NCBI GenBank assembly: GCA_910576865.1
Contig: CAJTKE010000001.1
Location: 62,001-126,000 of the forward strand
From: an uncultured Oscillibacter sp.
GTDB taxonomy: Bacteria > Bacillota > Clostridia > Oscillospirales > Oscillospiraceae
Direction of reading: 5' to 3'
DNA: 64,000 bases
Shown here: in pieces, positions 17,446 through 26,166 of the stretch
Position numbering within the stretch: the first letter of the stretch is position 1
Layout of the letters: every line of letters starts with the position of its first letter
The notes under the pieces: generated by a model
What the model saw: the letters and a program-made list of their open reading frames with translations, nothing else
Databases searched by the model: none
Told to the model about the DNA's origin: nothing
Position numbers and translations under genes: made by a program

Positions 17446-18144
17446 GTGACGGGGAAAAAGATGCTTTCTGAGCAGGTGGCCAATGATCTGGTGGAGATGA
17501 TCACCATCGAAAAGCGGTTCCGCGTGGGCGACAAGCTGCCCAACGAGTACGAGCTGAGCGAGACGCTGGGCGTCAGCCGGACGACGCTGCGGGACGCCAT
17601 CCGCTTTCTGGTCGCCCACAACATCCTGGAGGTGCGCCGGGGAAGGGGCACCTTCGTGGCGAAGAACCAGGACCTGTGCCGGGACGACGGGTACGGGGAG
17701 CTGGAGCACATACACCCCCAGGCGAAGGACGCCTACGAGCTCCGGCTGATGCTGGAGCCCACCATCGCCAGACTGGCCACGGAGCGGGCCACGGAGCGGG
17801 AGCTGGAAAAGATTCTGGAGTACGGGGAGGCGGCGGGGCAGAAGCTGCGGAAAAACCAGAACTACTATATAGAGGAGCAGCAGTTTCACAACGCCATCAC
17901 CAAAGCCGCCCACAACGACTTTTTGACCCGGCTGATCCCCGTGATCAACCGGGGCGTCTGGAGCATCACCCAGACGGAGCACAGCACCAAGGAGAACATC
18001 CAGCAGTCCCTCCAGATCCGCGCCCTGCTGCTGGAGTGCCTGCGCCAGCGCAACGGCGCCGGGGCGGAGAGCGCCATGCGGCTGCACATCATACTGGGCA
18101 TGATGAAGACGGGCATCCTGTCTCAGGAGGGCCTGCGGGGGTGA
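17446..18144 (+). CDS. GntR-family regulator, FadR/FCD subfamily
   Basis: This protein of about 232 residues has an N-terminal winged HTH (P-N-E-Y-E-L-S-E-T-L-G-V-S-R-T-T-L-R and R-R-G-R-G-T-F-V) and an all-helical FCD ligand domain. The Asp/His-type metal site residues are in E-L-R-L-M-L-E-P, F-H-N-A-I-T and M-R-L-H-I-I. FCD regulators usually repress catabolic operons and respond to organic acids. The best target is the divergent dehydrogenase-RraA-M20-Opp operon. GTG at 17446 was chosen because AGAGAGG lies upstream; GTG at 17434 sits too close to that site. The next gene starts 4 bases after the stop. Confidence 0.87.
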   Translation: MTGKKMLSEQVANDLVEMITIEKRFRVGDKLPNEYELSETLGVSRTTLRDAIRFLVAHNILEVRRGRGTFVAKNQDLCRDDGYGELEHIHPQAKDAYELRLMLEPTIARLATERATERELEKILEYGEAAGQKLRKNQNYYIEEQQFHNAITKAAHNDFLTRLIPVINRGVWSITQTEHSTKENIQQSLQIRALLLECLRQRNGAGAESAMRLHIILGMMKTGILSQEGLRG

Positions 18145-18148
18145 AGCG

Positions 18149-19057
18149 ATGGAAGAGAGCTATGTCCTGCATCTGCAAAAGCAATACCAGAAGTTCTCGG
18201 ACTTCTATCTCTGCTACTGCGGCCACGCCCGCTGCGAGCCCCTGCACAGCTACGGTCCCGCCGTGCGGCCCAACTACCTCCTCCACTACGTCCTGGACGG
18301 CAGCGGCACCTACCGGGTGGAGGACCGGGACTACCTGCTCCGCAAGGGGGACGGCTTCCTGATCGAGCCCAACAAGCAGACCTTCTATCAGGCCAGCGAG
18401 GAGGACCCCTGGACCTATCTCTGGATCGGCTTCGACGGGGCCAAGTGCGAGAGCTGCCTGCGGAGCCTGGGCCTGGGAAGCGAACGGCTGATCTTCCACT
18501 GCGAGGACGACGGGGAGCTTCTGAAGCTGGTGGAGTCCATGCTGGCCTACAACAAAACCGACACCGAGGCGGACTTCATGCTCCAGTCCCTGCTGTGCCG
18601 GTTCTTCGCGCATCTGGCCCGGGGCATCTCCTGGGAGCCGGAGCGGCACCTCTCCAAGCGGGAGCGGGAAAACCTGTACATCCATCAGGCCATGGAATAC
18701 ATCCGGAACAACTACGCCAACGGCATCACGGTGGCGGACATCGCGGGCTACGTGGCGCTGAACCGGAGCTATCTCTTCACCCTCTTCCGCCGGGTGCTGG
18801 GGGTCTCCCCTCAGGAGTACCTGACCCAGTTCCGCCTCACCCGGGCCAAGGAGCAGCTGACGCTGACCGACGCCTCCGTGGCCAACATCGCCACGAGCTG
18901 CGGCTATCAGGACCCCCAGGCCTTCTCCAAGGCCTTCAAGCAGCAGTTCGGCATCACGCCGGTGAAGTACCGGAAGTGGGACCGGGAGCGGGCCCGGCGC
19001 AGCCTGGAGCACCTGCCGGAATCGCCGGAGGAAGCGGCGGAGCGGGACAATCCATGA
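18149..19057 (+). CDS. AraC-family regulator, MsmR/RafR-like
   Basis: This 302-residue protein has an N-terminal cupin-like sensor domain (R-P-N-Y-L-L-H-Y-V-L-D-G and G-D-G-F-L-I-E-P-N near 65-75) and a C-terminal double HTH of AraC type (about 185-285, with V-A-L-N-R-S-Y-L-F and V-S-P-Q-E-Y-L-T-Q-F-R). Members with this N-terminus, such as MsmR and RafR, activate alpha-galactoside genes in other Bacillota. The convergent alpha-galactosidase/symporter operon is therefore the likely target. It is co-transcribed with the GntR gene, an unusual pairing of two regulators of different families. Confidence 0.88.
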   Translation: MEESYVLHLQKQYQKFSDFYLCYCGHARCEPLHSYGPAVRPNYLLHYVLDGSGTYRVEDRDYLLRKGDGFLIEPNKQTFYQASEEDPWTYLWIGFDGAKCESCLRSLGLGSERLIFHCEDDGELLKLVESMLAYNKTDTEADFMLQSLLCRFFAHLARGISWEPERHLSKRERENLYIHQAMEYIRNNYANGITVADIAGYVALNRSYLFTLFRRVLGVSPQEYLTQFRLTRAKEQLTLTDASVANIATSCGYQDPQAFSKAFKQQFGITPVKYRKWDRERARRSLEHLPESPEEAAERDNP

Positions 19058-19083
19058 AACGGCACGAGAAACGAGAAAACGAA

Positions 19084-19111
19084 GCAGGGCCGCCCGAAGG
19101 GGCGGCCCTGC
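19084..19111. terminator. Terminator between AraC gene and alpha-galactosidase gene
   Basis: A perfect 12-bp stem (19084-19095 with 19100-19111, loop GAAG) lies between the convergent genes. The T-rich tract follows on the minus strand (TTCGTTTTCTCGTTT), so it mainly ends the galactosidase operon. Confidence 0.7.
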
Positions 19112-19162
19112 TCCACTTTATAGGGGGACGGAGGACCGTAACGGAAAGAGGTCCGCCGGGAC

Positions 19163-21379
19163 TCAGGCTTTCAGTACGAAAATATGGGAATCAAAGTCGC
19201 AGATGGGGCGCTCATTGGCCTGGCACTCCCCCGCGCCGCTGTCGGTGGTCAGCAGGCCCAGGTTCATCAGCTCGTCGCCGTAGCGGGCCTCGCCGCCGTC
19301 CACGGTATAGCTCAGGTCCGGGTCCAGGCCCCGGAGCTTCACCCGGCGGCAGGGGCCGTTGGCCTCGCTCAGCGTCCGATACCAGCCCACCAGGGCGGTC
19401 TTTTTGTCCGGGCTCACCGCCATCCAGGAGGTGAAGTTCCCCTCGAAGGGAGAGCGGAGGCGGTAGAAGTCGCCGAACTGGAGAACCTCCCGGTACTCCT
19501 TCATGAAGGCGATCTGCTCACGGACCTGCTTCCGCTCCTCGGCGGTGAGCTTGTTCAGGTCCAGCTCATAGCCGAAGGTGCCGAAGTGGGCCACGTTGGC
19601 CCGGGTGGCCAGGGGGGTGATCCGCTTCACCTGATGGTTGGGCACGGCGGAGACGTGGGCCCCGATGGAGCTGATGGGATAGCAGTAGGAGGTGCCGTAC
19701 TGAATCTTCAGCCGCTCCACGGCGTCGGAGTCGTCGGAAACCCAGCCCTGGGGGGCGTAGTACAGCATGCCGGGGTCGAACCGCCCGCCGCCGGAGGCGC
19801 AGGACTCGAAGAGCACATGGGGGAAATTCGCGGTCAGCCGCTCGTAGAGGCTGTAAACCCCCAGAATGTAGCGGTGGAACAGCTCCCCCTGCCGGTCCGC
19901 CGGCAGGGCCTCGGAGAAGGGCTCCGAGATGCTGCGGTTCATGTCCCACTTGATATAGGAGATGTCGGCCTCACTGAGGAGCTTCGCCATCTGGTCATAG
20001 ATGCAGTCCACCACCTGGGGCCGGGAGAAGTCCAGCACGTACTGGTTCCGGCCGTGGGAGTCCCGCCGGCCCGGCGTGTGGATGATCCAGTCCGGATGGG
20101 CCCGGTAGAGGTCGGAGTCCTTGTTGACCATCTCCGGCTCGAACCAGAGGCCGAATTTCATGCCCAGGTCGTTGATGCGCCGGGCCAGACTGGCAAGGCC
20201 GTCCGGGAGGCGGTCCCGGTTGGGGGTCCAGTCCCCCAGGCCGGCGAAGTCGCTGCACCGGGCGCCGAACCAGCCGTCGTCCAGGACGAAGAGCTCCACG
20301 CCGTCCCTGCGGGCCGCCTCGGCGATGGCCACCAGCTTGTCTTCGGTGAAGTCGAAGTAGGTGGCCTCCCAGTTGTTGATGAGGATGGGCCGGGGTTTGT
20401 CCCGCCACCGGCCCCGGGCCAGGCGGCTGCGGTAGAGCTGGTGGAAGGTCCGGCTCATGGCGTTGCAGCCCTCATGGGAGTAGACCATGACGGCCTCGGG
20501 GGTCTGGAAGGCCTCGCCGGGGGCCAGCTTCCAGTCGAAGCCGAAGGGATTGATGCCCAGGGTGACCCGGGTGACGTCCCAGGTGTCCACCTCCGCCTGG
20601 GCCAGGAAGTTGCCGGAGTAGATCAGGGAAAGGCCGATGACCTCGCCCTGGTCCTCGTCCGTGCCGGGGCGGCGGAGCATGACGAAGGGGTTGTGGTTGT
20701 GGGAGGAGTTGCCCCGGGCGGACTCCACGGACTGGATGCCCTGCTCCAGCCTCCGGACCTTCATCCAGCGCTCCCGGGACCAGGCCCCGGAGAAGTGGAT
20801 GAACTCATAGTCGCTGTCGGGCAGGTCCAGGCAGAGGCTCATGGCGTGGGTGAGGTGGAGGTCCAGCCCCCCCTCGTTGACGATCCGGGCGGAACGGGCC
20901 AGGGCCGGCCGGTCCGCGAACAGGGTGTAGTTCAGGTCCAGGGAAACGCCCAGCAGCTCGTCCCGGAGGTGGACGGTGAGGGTCTCGGCTTCACTGCCCG
21001 CCTCGCAGTAGGTGGCGGGCAGGCCCTCCAGGGCGGGCTTGCCGGGGGCCACGGAGTGGGACTGGACCACGAAGTCCGTGATCCGGCTGCCGTCGGGCTG
21101 GAGAATCTGCACGGCGGGGTGGCGGTAGTCGGTGGAGCCGTAGGAGGGGTACTCCTGCCGGGTGTGCTCCAGAGAGAAGAGCTTGTTTCCCTCGAAGACC
21201 CAGGAGCTCATGGGCCGGTGCTTCATCTCCAGCAGGTGGTCGAAGTCCTCCCGGTCCCGGATGGCCCGGCCGAAATAGAGCTGCCCCAGGGCCCCGTTGG
21301 GAAGCACCTTCATGATGTAGCTGATCTGTCCGTTGGTCAGGTGGAAGGTTTTCGCGCTCTCGTGGTAAATGACGCTCAT
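19163..21379 (-). CDS. Alpha-galactosidase, GH36
   Basis: This 738-residue cytoplasmic glycosidase has the GH36 layout: an N-terminal beta-sandwich, a central barrel (about 330-640) and a C-terminal beta domain. The catalytic nucleophile is Asp479 in K-W-D-M-N-R, and the acid/base Asp lies in W-V-S-D-D-S-D-A (about 549). The conserved L-D-D-G-W-F-G and W-F-E-P-E-M strands are present. The length matches bacterial AgaA/RafA (about 720-750). It hydrolyses alpha-1,6-galactosides such as melibiose and raffinose. It follows the symporter gene by 19 bases, and AAGGAGG precedes the ATG. Confidence 0.95.
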   Translation of the reverse strand: MSVIYHESAKTFHLTNGQISYIMKVLPNGALGQLYFGRAIRDREDFDHLLEMKHRPMSSWVFEGNKLFSLEHTRQEYPSYGSTDYRHPAVQILQPDGSRITDFVVQSHSVAPGKPALEGLPATYCEAGSEAETLTVHLRDELLGVSLDLNYTLFADRPALARSARIVNEGGLDLHLTHAMSLCLDLPDSDYEFIHFSGAWSRERWMKVRRLEQGIQSVESARGNSSHNHNPFVMLRRPGTDEDQGEVIGLSLIYSGNFLAQAEVDTWDVTRVTLGINPFGFDWKLAPGEAFQTPEAVMVYSHEGCNAMSRTFHQLYRSRLARGRWRDKPRPILINNWEATYFDFTEDKLVAIAEAARRDGVELFVLDDGWFGARCSDFAGLGDWTPNRDRLPDGLASLARRINDLGMKFGLWFEPEMVNKDSDLYRAHPDWIIHTPGRRDSHGRNQYVLDFSRPQVVDCIYDQMAKLLSEADISYIKWDMNRSISEPFSEALPADRQGELFHRYILGVYSLYERLTANFPHVLFESCASGGGRFDPGMLYYAPQGWVSDDSDAVERLKIQYGTSYCYPISSIGAHVSAVPNHQVKRITPLATRANVAHFGTFGYELDLNKLTAEERKQVREQIAFMKEYREVLQFGDFYRLRSPFEGNFTSWMAVSPDKKTALVGWYRTLSEANGPCRRVKLRGLDPDLSYTVDGGEARYGDELMNLGLLTTDSGAGECQANERPICDFDSHIFVLKA

Positions 21380-21398
21380 GGGGTCGCCTCCTTGGTAA

Positions 21399-22844
21399 TC
21401 ACTTCTGGCCCTGCCTGGCGTGGAGGGCGTTGACGTCGCGGGTCAGCTGGTCCAGGCGCTCGCCCTTCAGCTTGTACTGGGTCTTGTAGATCAGGAAGCT
21501 GATGATGGCCAGGGCGATGGGCACGGCGAACATCAGGACCCGGATGCCCAGGATGGTGCCGGCGGACTGGGCGCCGGAGGTCTCGGGATTGTAGCCGATG
21601 ATGTCCAGGCCCACGCCGGTGAGCGTGGCGGCCACGGCCGAGGCGGCCTTCATCAGGAAGGTCTGGGCGGAGCAGGTGACGGACTCGTTCCGCTTGCCGA
21701 ATTTCAGCTCGCCGTAGTCGATGACGTCGGCGATGCAGCAGGTGGTGGTGCCCAGGGAGAGGCCGGAGCCGAAGAAGATGAAGGCGCAGGAGGCGATGAC
21801 GCCGATGGAGCTGGAGGGGGCCACATAGCCCAGGGCCAGCAGGAGCACCAGACCGATGACCGGCAGGCCGCAGGCCAGGAAGTAGACCTTCTCACGCTCC
21901 ATGTTCTTGGCGATCTTGGGGAAGAGGAACAGGCCGATCATCTCGGCGATGATGGCGTAGCCGAAGATGGAGTACAGGTAGGCGTTGCCGCAGGCCTCCT
22001 TGAAGTAGTAGACGGCGAAGGCCTTCAGGAGCTGGGTGCAGAGGTTGAAGGTCAGCAGCAGGCCGATGAAGGCCACCAGCTGGTCGTTCTTGATGATGAT
22101 GGCGAAGGCCTCCTTCAGGCTGGTTTTCTCCGCCTTGCCCTCGCCGATGGTGGGCTTTTCCTTGACCACGGCGCAGGTGATGCCGATGCAGACGATGAAC
22201 AGAACCACGATGGCCACGGCGACGTATGTAAAGCCCGTGACGGAGATGTTCAGGATCTCGCCGTTTTCCTGGGTCTGGGTCACGGTGTGGTCTCCCGCCA
22301 TCTCATTGAAGTAGTTGATGAACTTCAGGCCGAAGGTGCAGACGATGAAGCCGCCGATGGAGGCGAAAATGCGGGGAACGACGGAGATGGACTCCCGCTC
22401 CCGGGGGTCGCTGGAGAGGTTCGGCAGCCAGGACCAGTAGGGCACGTCCATGATGGTGTAGGTCATGCCGTAGAGGATGTACATGACGGACACGTAGACC
22501 ATCAGGGTTCCCTTGTCGGTGATGCCGCAGGTGGTGAACAGCAGGATGAAGAACACGGAGTTGATCAGGGTTCCGATGATAAGCCAGATACGGAATTTTC
22601 CGTATTTCGTGTGGGTGTTGTCCACGATCATCCCCATCATGGGGTCGTTGATGGCGTCCCAGATCCGGGCGGCGCCCAGCAGGATGCCGGCAAACGTGGC
22701 GCCGAGACCCAGGGTGTCCGTCAGGTAGAGCATCAGGAACGCGCCGACGAGGTTGCAGATGGCGTCCTTGCCGATGGCGCCGATGCCGAAGGCGTATTTC
22801 TGGCTGGCGGGAAGCCGTTTGGTCTGGGTGTCCGGGGTTGTCAT
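21399..22844 (-). CDS. GPH-family sugar:cation symporter (MelB-like)
   Basis: This 481-residue protein has about 12 membrane segments. It carries the signatures of the glycoside-pentoside-hexuronide:cation symporter family, including D-A-I-N-D-P-M-M-G in the second segment region and the following loop D-N-T-H-T-K-Y-G-K-F-R. With the alpha-galactosidase downstream it most likely imports melibiose or raffinose-type sugars. The start at 22844 was chosen because AAGGAGGAA lies 7 bases upstream; an ATG at 22862 is in frame but poorer. It is the first gene of the operon. Confidence 0.93.
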   Translation of the reverse strand: MTTPDTQTKRLPASQKYAFGIGAIGKDAICNLVGAFLMLYLTDTLGLGATFAGILLGAARIWDAINDPMMGMIVDNTHTKYGKFRIWLIIGTLINSVFFILLFTTCGITDKGTLMVYVSVMYILYGMTYTIMDVPYWSWLPNLSSDPRERESISVVPRIFASIGGFIVCTFGLKFINYFNEMAGDHTVTQTQENGEILNISVTGFTYVAVAIVVLFIVCIGITCAVVKEKPTIGEGKAEKTSLKEAFAIIIKNDQLVAFIGLLLTFNLCTQLLKAFAVYYFKEACGNAYLYSIFGYAIIAEMIGLFLFPKIAKNMEREKVYFLACGLPVIGLVLLLALGYVAPSSSIGVIASCAFIFFGSGLSLGTTTCCIADVIDYGELKFGKRNESVTCSAQTFLMKAASAVAATLTGVGLDIIGYNPETSGAQSAGTILGIRVLMFAVPIALAIISFLIYKTQYKLKGERLDQLTRDVNALHARQGQK

Positions 22845-22912
22845 TGTGGGTTCCTCCTTCATTCTCGTTCATACTTTGTGATGCGACGGGGCCCTCCGTC
22901 CTTCTATTGTTG

Positions 22913-22983
22913 ATTCTACCAGGAGGACAGGGAAAATGTGATGGATAAATGTTGGAAAGAACAGTGCATATGTTATTTTCAAC
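22913..22983 (-). promoter_or_regulatory. Candidate AraC-dependent promoter of the alpha-galactoside operon
   Basis: On the minus strand a TAGAAT -10 (22913-22918) lacks a recognisable -35. An inverted repeat GTTGGAAA/TTTTCAAC (22951-22958, 22976-22983) lies 33-70 bases upstream of the -10. This geometry fits an activator-dependent promoter. Binding by the neighbouring AraC protein is inferred. Confidence 0.42.
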
Positions 22984-23293
22984 GATTGTGCGTCAAAAGA
23001 AGCCACTCGGTTTTGTATAAGATAACGATATTTATTCCCTATGTTTACATGAAAAAAGCCGAATTATGGAGAAAATTTCTTGTTTTTTCCAATCGGTGAA
23101 GACAGGAAAATGTTATCTCCAGGTTCAGTGAAAACAGATGAAATGTTAAATAGATTCCGGTTTCCTCCGCTTTCGCGCCCTGTGCGCCGTTTGCGGAGCG
23201 TCATTGGTTATAATAACGGAAAATCAGTTATATTTTTGTGCAAGAAGCATAAATTCCCGGTGCGCGGACAGGAAACTTTGCCCAGTTTGAATC
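22984..23293. other. AT-rich intergenic stretch without a convincing gene
   Basis: This roughly 310-base stretch is clearly more AT-rich than its surroundings. A 97-codon frame starting at 23080 has no ribosome site, an odd composition and overlaps the promoter of the next gene, so I do not call it. I see no RNA gene here. Confidence 0.5.
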
Positions 23294-23322
23294 TTGCCAA
23301 ACAGCGGGCGGGCCGCTATACT
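23294..23322 (+). promoter_or_regulatory. Strong promoter of the orphan small-protein gene
   Basis: TTGCCA (23294-23299) and TATACT (23317-23322) are exactly 17 bases apart. They leave a leader of about 85 bases with a short hairpin (GGGAGA...TCTCCC) before the ribosome site. Confidence 0.7.
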
Positions 23323-23415
23323 GATGCCAATCTCCGGGGGATGCGAAACCGGGGAGGTCCTCAACAACAGTGATACGGGAGACCGGGTTCTCCCACGAAT
23401 CAGGAGGTTATCAAT

Positions 23416-23607
23416 ATGTTTCAGAAGATTTTCGATGAAGCCGGCGCCCTCTGCTATGGCAGCCTGATGCTCACGTCCAATATGAACAAGACCGCGGTGG
23501 AGCACAACTTCGACCACCTGCGCCGGCAGGAGGCCGCCCGCAGGAACCGGAGCACCGCCAACTGCGGCATGTTCTTCCGGAAGAGCCGGGCTTACCGCCA
23601 CGCCTGA
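23416..23607 (+). CDS. Orphan 63-residue basic protein of unknown function
   Basis: I do not recognise this protein. It is 63 residues long, His/Arg-rich in its second half (HNFDHLRRQEAARRNRS), has two Cys (C13, C50) and ends FFRKSRAYRHA. It has no membrane segment or signal peptide. The gene call is supported by a strong promoter, an AGGAGG site 7 bases before ATG and a very strong terminator, together forming a complete one-gene unit. Nothing in its neighbours (galactoside operon, arginine operon) explains it. It could be a nucleic-acid-binding or stress-induced small protein; that is a guess from charge only. Confidence 0.7.
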   Translation: MFQKIFDEAGALCYGSLMLTSNMNKTAVEHNFDHLRRQEAARRNRSTANCGMFFRKSRAYRHA

Positions 23608-23624
23608 GGGGCGGCGCGGAACAA

Positions 23625-23662
23625 GACAGCGGGAGGGAAACGTTCGTTTCCCTCCCGCTGTC
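23625..23662. terminator. Strong bidirectional terminator
   Basis: A near-perfect 18-bp stem (23625-23642 with 23645-23662) lies between the small-protein gene and the convergent YfcC-type gene. Short T-rich runs follow on both sides. Confidence 0.8.
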
Positions 23663-23674
23663 TCGTTTCTCCTC

Positions 23675-25063
23675 TCAGCCGGCCGCGACGCCCACAACCA
23701 GAAACGCCAGGGTCAGCAGGAAGAAATATAAAATCAGCTTCCACACATACTTGACCCACTTGTCATAGGGTACATGTCCCAAAGCCAGGGCCCCCATGAC
23801 CACCGCCGCCGTGGGAGTGATGATGTTCACCAGGCCTGAGGCGGACTGAAAGGCCGTCACCACCAGGTCGCCCCCCACCCCGGCGAAGCGCCCCAGGGGG
23901 GCCATGACAGGGACGGAGAGGGTGGCCAGGCCCGAGGACGAGGGAATCAGCACCGTCAGGGGAAGATAGATCAGATACACCAGCAGCACGAAGCTCACCG
24001 GCCCCGTACCGGAGAGGGCCCGCTCTCCCCAGTGGAGGATGGTGCCCGTGATCTGCCCGTCGTTCATCAGCACGGTGATTCCCCGACTGATGCCGATGAT
24101 GAGGGCCACGCCCAGAAGGTCCGCGCAGCCCGCCACATAGGTCTCGGCGATGGCCTCCTCCCCCATGCGGTCAATGAGGCCGATGATGACGCCGCTGACC
24201 AGGAACAGGGCGGAGAGCTCCGGGAACCACCAGCCCAGGACCGGCAGGGGGAGACCCATCTCATCAAAGGGTATGACGCCGTAGATCATGATGAGGAAGG
24301 TCAGGGTGAAGATGGCCATAATGACCTTCCGCTTGGGGGTGAACTCGACGGTCTTCTCCATGTTGGCCTGAATCTTTCCCGCTCCCACGCCCACCACGGA
24401 CCGGGAAGGGTCCCGCTTCACCCGGGCGGCGTAGGCCATCACGAACCAAATCGCCGCTCCCTCAAAGACGATCCACTGGACCGCCCGAAGGAGAATCCCT
24501 TCCCCCAGGGACACCCCGGCGAAGCCCGCCGCGATGCCCGTGGCGAAGGGGTTGACGGTGGAGCTGATGATGCCCGCCCCGGCTCCCAGGAGGATGACGG
24601 AGATGCCCACCACCGCGTCATAGCCCGCCGCCAGAAAGACGGGAATCAGCAGGGGGTAAAAGGCCATGGTCTCCTCCCACATGCCGTAGGTGGTGCCCCC
24701 CAGGCCAAAGGCAATCATCAAAATGGGGATGAGCCACTTTTCCCGGCCCCCCAGGCGCTGGATGATGCGGCCCACGCCGGCGTCCACCGCCCCGGTCTTC
24801 ATGACCACCCCCAGGAAGCCGCCCACCATCAGGATGAAGACGCACACGTCCACCGCGTCGTAGAACCCGGCGAAGGCGGCTTTCAGCACCGCGCCCGCCC
24901 CCTGGGGATTCTGAGCCACGGCGTGGTAGGTCCCGGCCACCGGGGCCTCGTTCACGTACCGGTAGGCCCCCGCCGGCACCAGCCAGGTGCAAAGGGCCAC
25001 CAGGATGATGAGGAGGAACAGGATGGTGTATGCCGTCGGCATACGGAATCTCGCTCGTTCCAA
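23675..25063 (-). CDS. YfcC-family membrane transporter, probable arginine/ornithine exchanger
   Basis: This 462-residue protein with about 12 membrane segments is of the YfcC/ArcD-like ion-transporter family. It begins R-F-R-M-P-T-A-Y-T-I-L-F-L-L and contains G-G-T-T-Y-G-M-W-E-E-T near 120 and S-S-T-V-N-P-F-A-T-G near 165, both typical of the family. As third gene after arcA and arcB it probably exchanges arginine for ornithine, though the family also includes carboxylate and peptide carriers. The start is a TTG at 25063 with AAGGGGG upstream. The stop lies next to a strong terminator. Confidence 0.82.
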   Translation of the reverse strand: MERARFRMPTAYTILFLLIILVALCTWLVPAGAYRYVNEAPVAGTYHAVAQNPQGAGAVLKAAFAGFYDAVDVCVFILMVGGFLGVVMKTGAVDAGVGRIIQRLGGREKWLIPILMIAFGLGGTTYGMWEETMAFYPLLIPVFLAAGYDAVVGISVILLGAGAGIISSTVNPFATGIAAGFAGVSLGEGILLRAVQWIVFEGAAIWFVMAYAARVKRDPSRSVVGVGAGKIQANMEKTVEFTPKRKVIMAIFTLTFLIMIYGVIPFDEMGLPLPVLGWWFPELSALFLVSGVIIGLIDRMGEEAIAETYVAGCADLLGVALIIGISRGITVLMNDGQITGTILHWGERALSGTGPVSFVLLVYLIYLPLTVLIPSSSGLATLSVPVMAPLGRFAGVGGDLVVTAFQSASGLVNIITPTAAVVMGALALGHVPYDKWVKYVWKLILYFFLLTLAFLVVGVAAG

Positions 25064-25077
25064 AGGGATACCCCCTT

Positions 25078-26076
25078 TTATTTTCCGATGGTGGCCACCA
25101 GGACGGCCTTGATGGAGTGCATCCGGTTCTCCGCCTCGTCAAAGACCACGCTGTGGCGGCCCCGGAAGACCTCGTCGGTGACCTCCCGGATGTCCACGCC
25201 CTTTTCCTTCCACTCCTTGGCGAGTTTCGTCTCGAAGTCGTGGAAGGAGGGCAGGCAGTGCATATAGAGAACGTCCGGGTTTTCCGTGGCCTTCAGAGTC
25301 TCCTCCGTCACCCGGAAGGGGGACAGCAGCTCCGCCCGCTTGGGGATCAGCTCCTCCTCGCCCATGGAGGCCCAGATGTCCCCGTAGATCATATCCGCGC
25401 CCTTGAGGCTTCCCATGTCGTCGGTGATTTCAATCAAACCGCCGTTTTGCCTAGCCTCGGCGAAGACCCGCTTCACCAGCTCCTGGTCCATCTGCTTGGC
25501 CAGCTCCTGTGGCCCCAGGCCCACGAAGTGCATGCCCATTTTCGCCGCGCCCATCATCCAGGCGTAGCACATGTTGTTCCGCACGTCCCCGGGGAAGACG
25601 ACCTTCATCCTGTTCAGGGGCTTGGCGCAGTGCTCCTCCAGGGTCATCATGTCGGCGAGAATCTGGGTGGGATGGTCCCAGTCGGTGAGGCCGTTCCACA
25701 CGGGGACGCCGGACCACTTGGCCAAATCCTCCACCACCTGCTGCGCGTAGCCCCGGTACTCGATGCCGTCAAAGAAGCGGCCCAGAACCTTGGCGGAGTC
25801 CTCCAGAGACTCCTTTTTGCCCATCTGAGAGCTGCCCGCGTCCAGGTAGGTGACATGGGCCCCCTCCTGGGTGGCGGCCACCTCGAAGGAGCACCGGGTC
25901 CGGGTGGAGGTCTTCTCGAAGAGCAGCACGATGTGCTTGCCCTTCAGGGCGGGCTCACAGACGCCGGCGCGGCGCTTGGCTTTCAGATCGTGGCCCAGGT
26001 CCAGGAGATAGCGGATTTCACCGGGGGTGAAGTCCTCCAGGGTTAAAAAGCTGCGGCCTTTCAAATTCAGTGCCAT
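25078..26076 (-). CDS. arcB: Ornithine carbamoyltransferase, catabolic type
   Basis: This 332-residue enzyme has the carbamoyl-phosphate motif S-T-R-T-R (57-61), D-H-P-T-Q-I-L-A-D and the ornithine-binding H-C-L-P near 270. In the arginine deiminase pathway it converts citrulline and phosphate to ornithine and carbamoyl phosphate. Location after arcA supports the catabolic role. The start at 26076 fits an AAAGGA site 8 bases upstream; an ATG at 26085 overlaps that site. The gene is separated from arcA by a 189-base hairpin-rich gap. Confidence 0.95.
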   Translation of the reverse strand: MALNLKGRSFLTLEDFTPGEIRYLLDLGHDLKAKRRAGVCEPALKGKHIVLLFEKTSTRTRCSFEVAATQEGAHVTYLDAGSSQMGKKESLEDSAKVLGRFFDGIEYRGYAQQVVEDLAKWSGVPVWNGLTDWDHPTQILADMMTLEEHCAKPLNRMKVVFPGDVRNNMCYAWMMGAAKMGMHFVGLGPQELAKQMDQELVKRVFAEARQNGGLIEITDDMGSLKGADMIYGDIWASMGEEELIPKRAELLSPFRVTEETLKATENPDVLYMHCLPSFHDFETKLAKEWKEKGVDIREVTDEVFRGRHSVVFDEAENRMHSIKAVLVATIGK

Positions 26077-26166
26077 GGGGTTCATCCTTTCTTTGATAGA
26101 AAATCCTTGCCCTGACGGGCGGGGTGGTCAACAGCCATGATGATGGCTGGTTCATTGCACCCCCCA

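Noticed and set aside
22945..23120. Possible RNA gene or riboswitch in the AT-rich gap
   Set aside because: I found no match to a riboswitch core I know and no strong secondary structure by eye.
23080..23373. 97-codon plus-strand frame in the AT-rich gap
   Set aside because: No ribosome site, no recognisable protein features, and it contains the promoter of the next gene.
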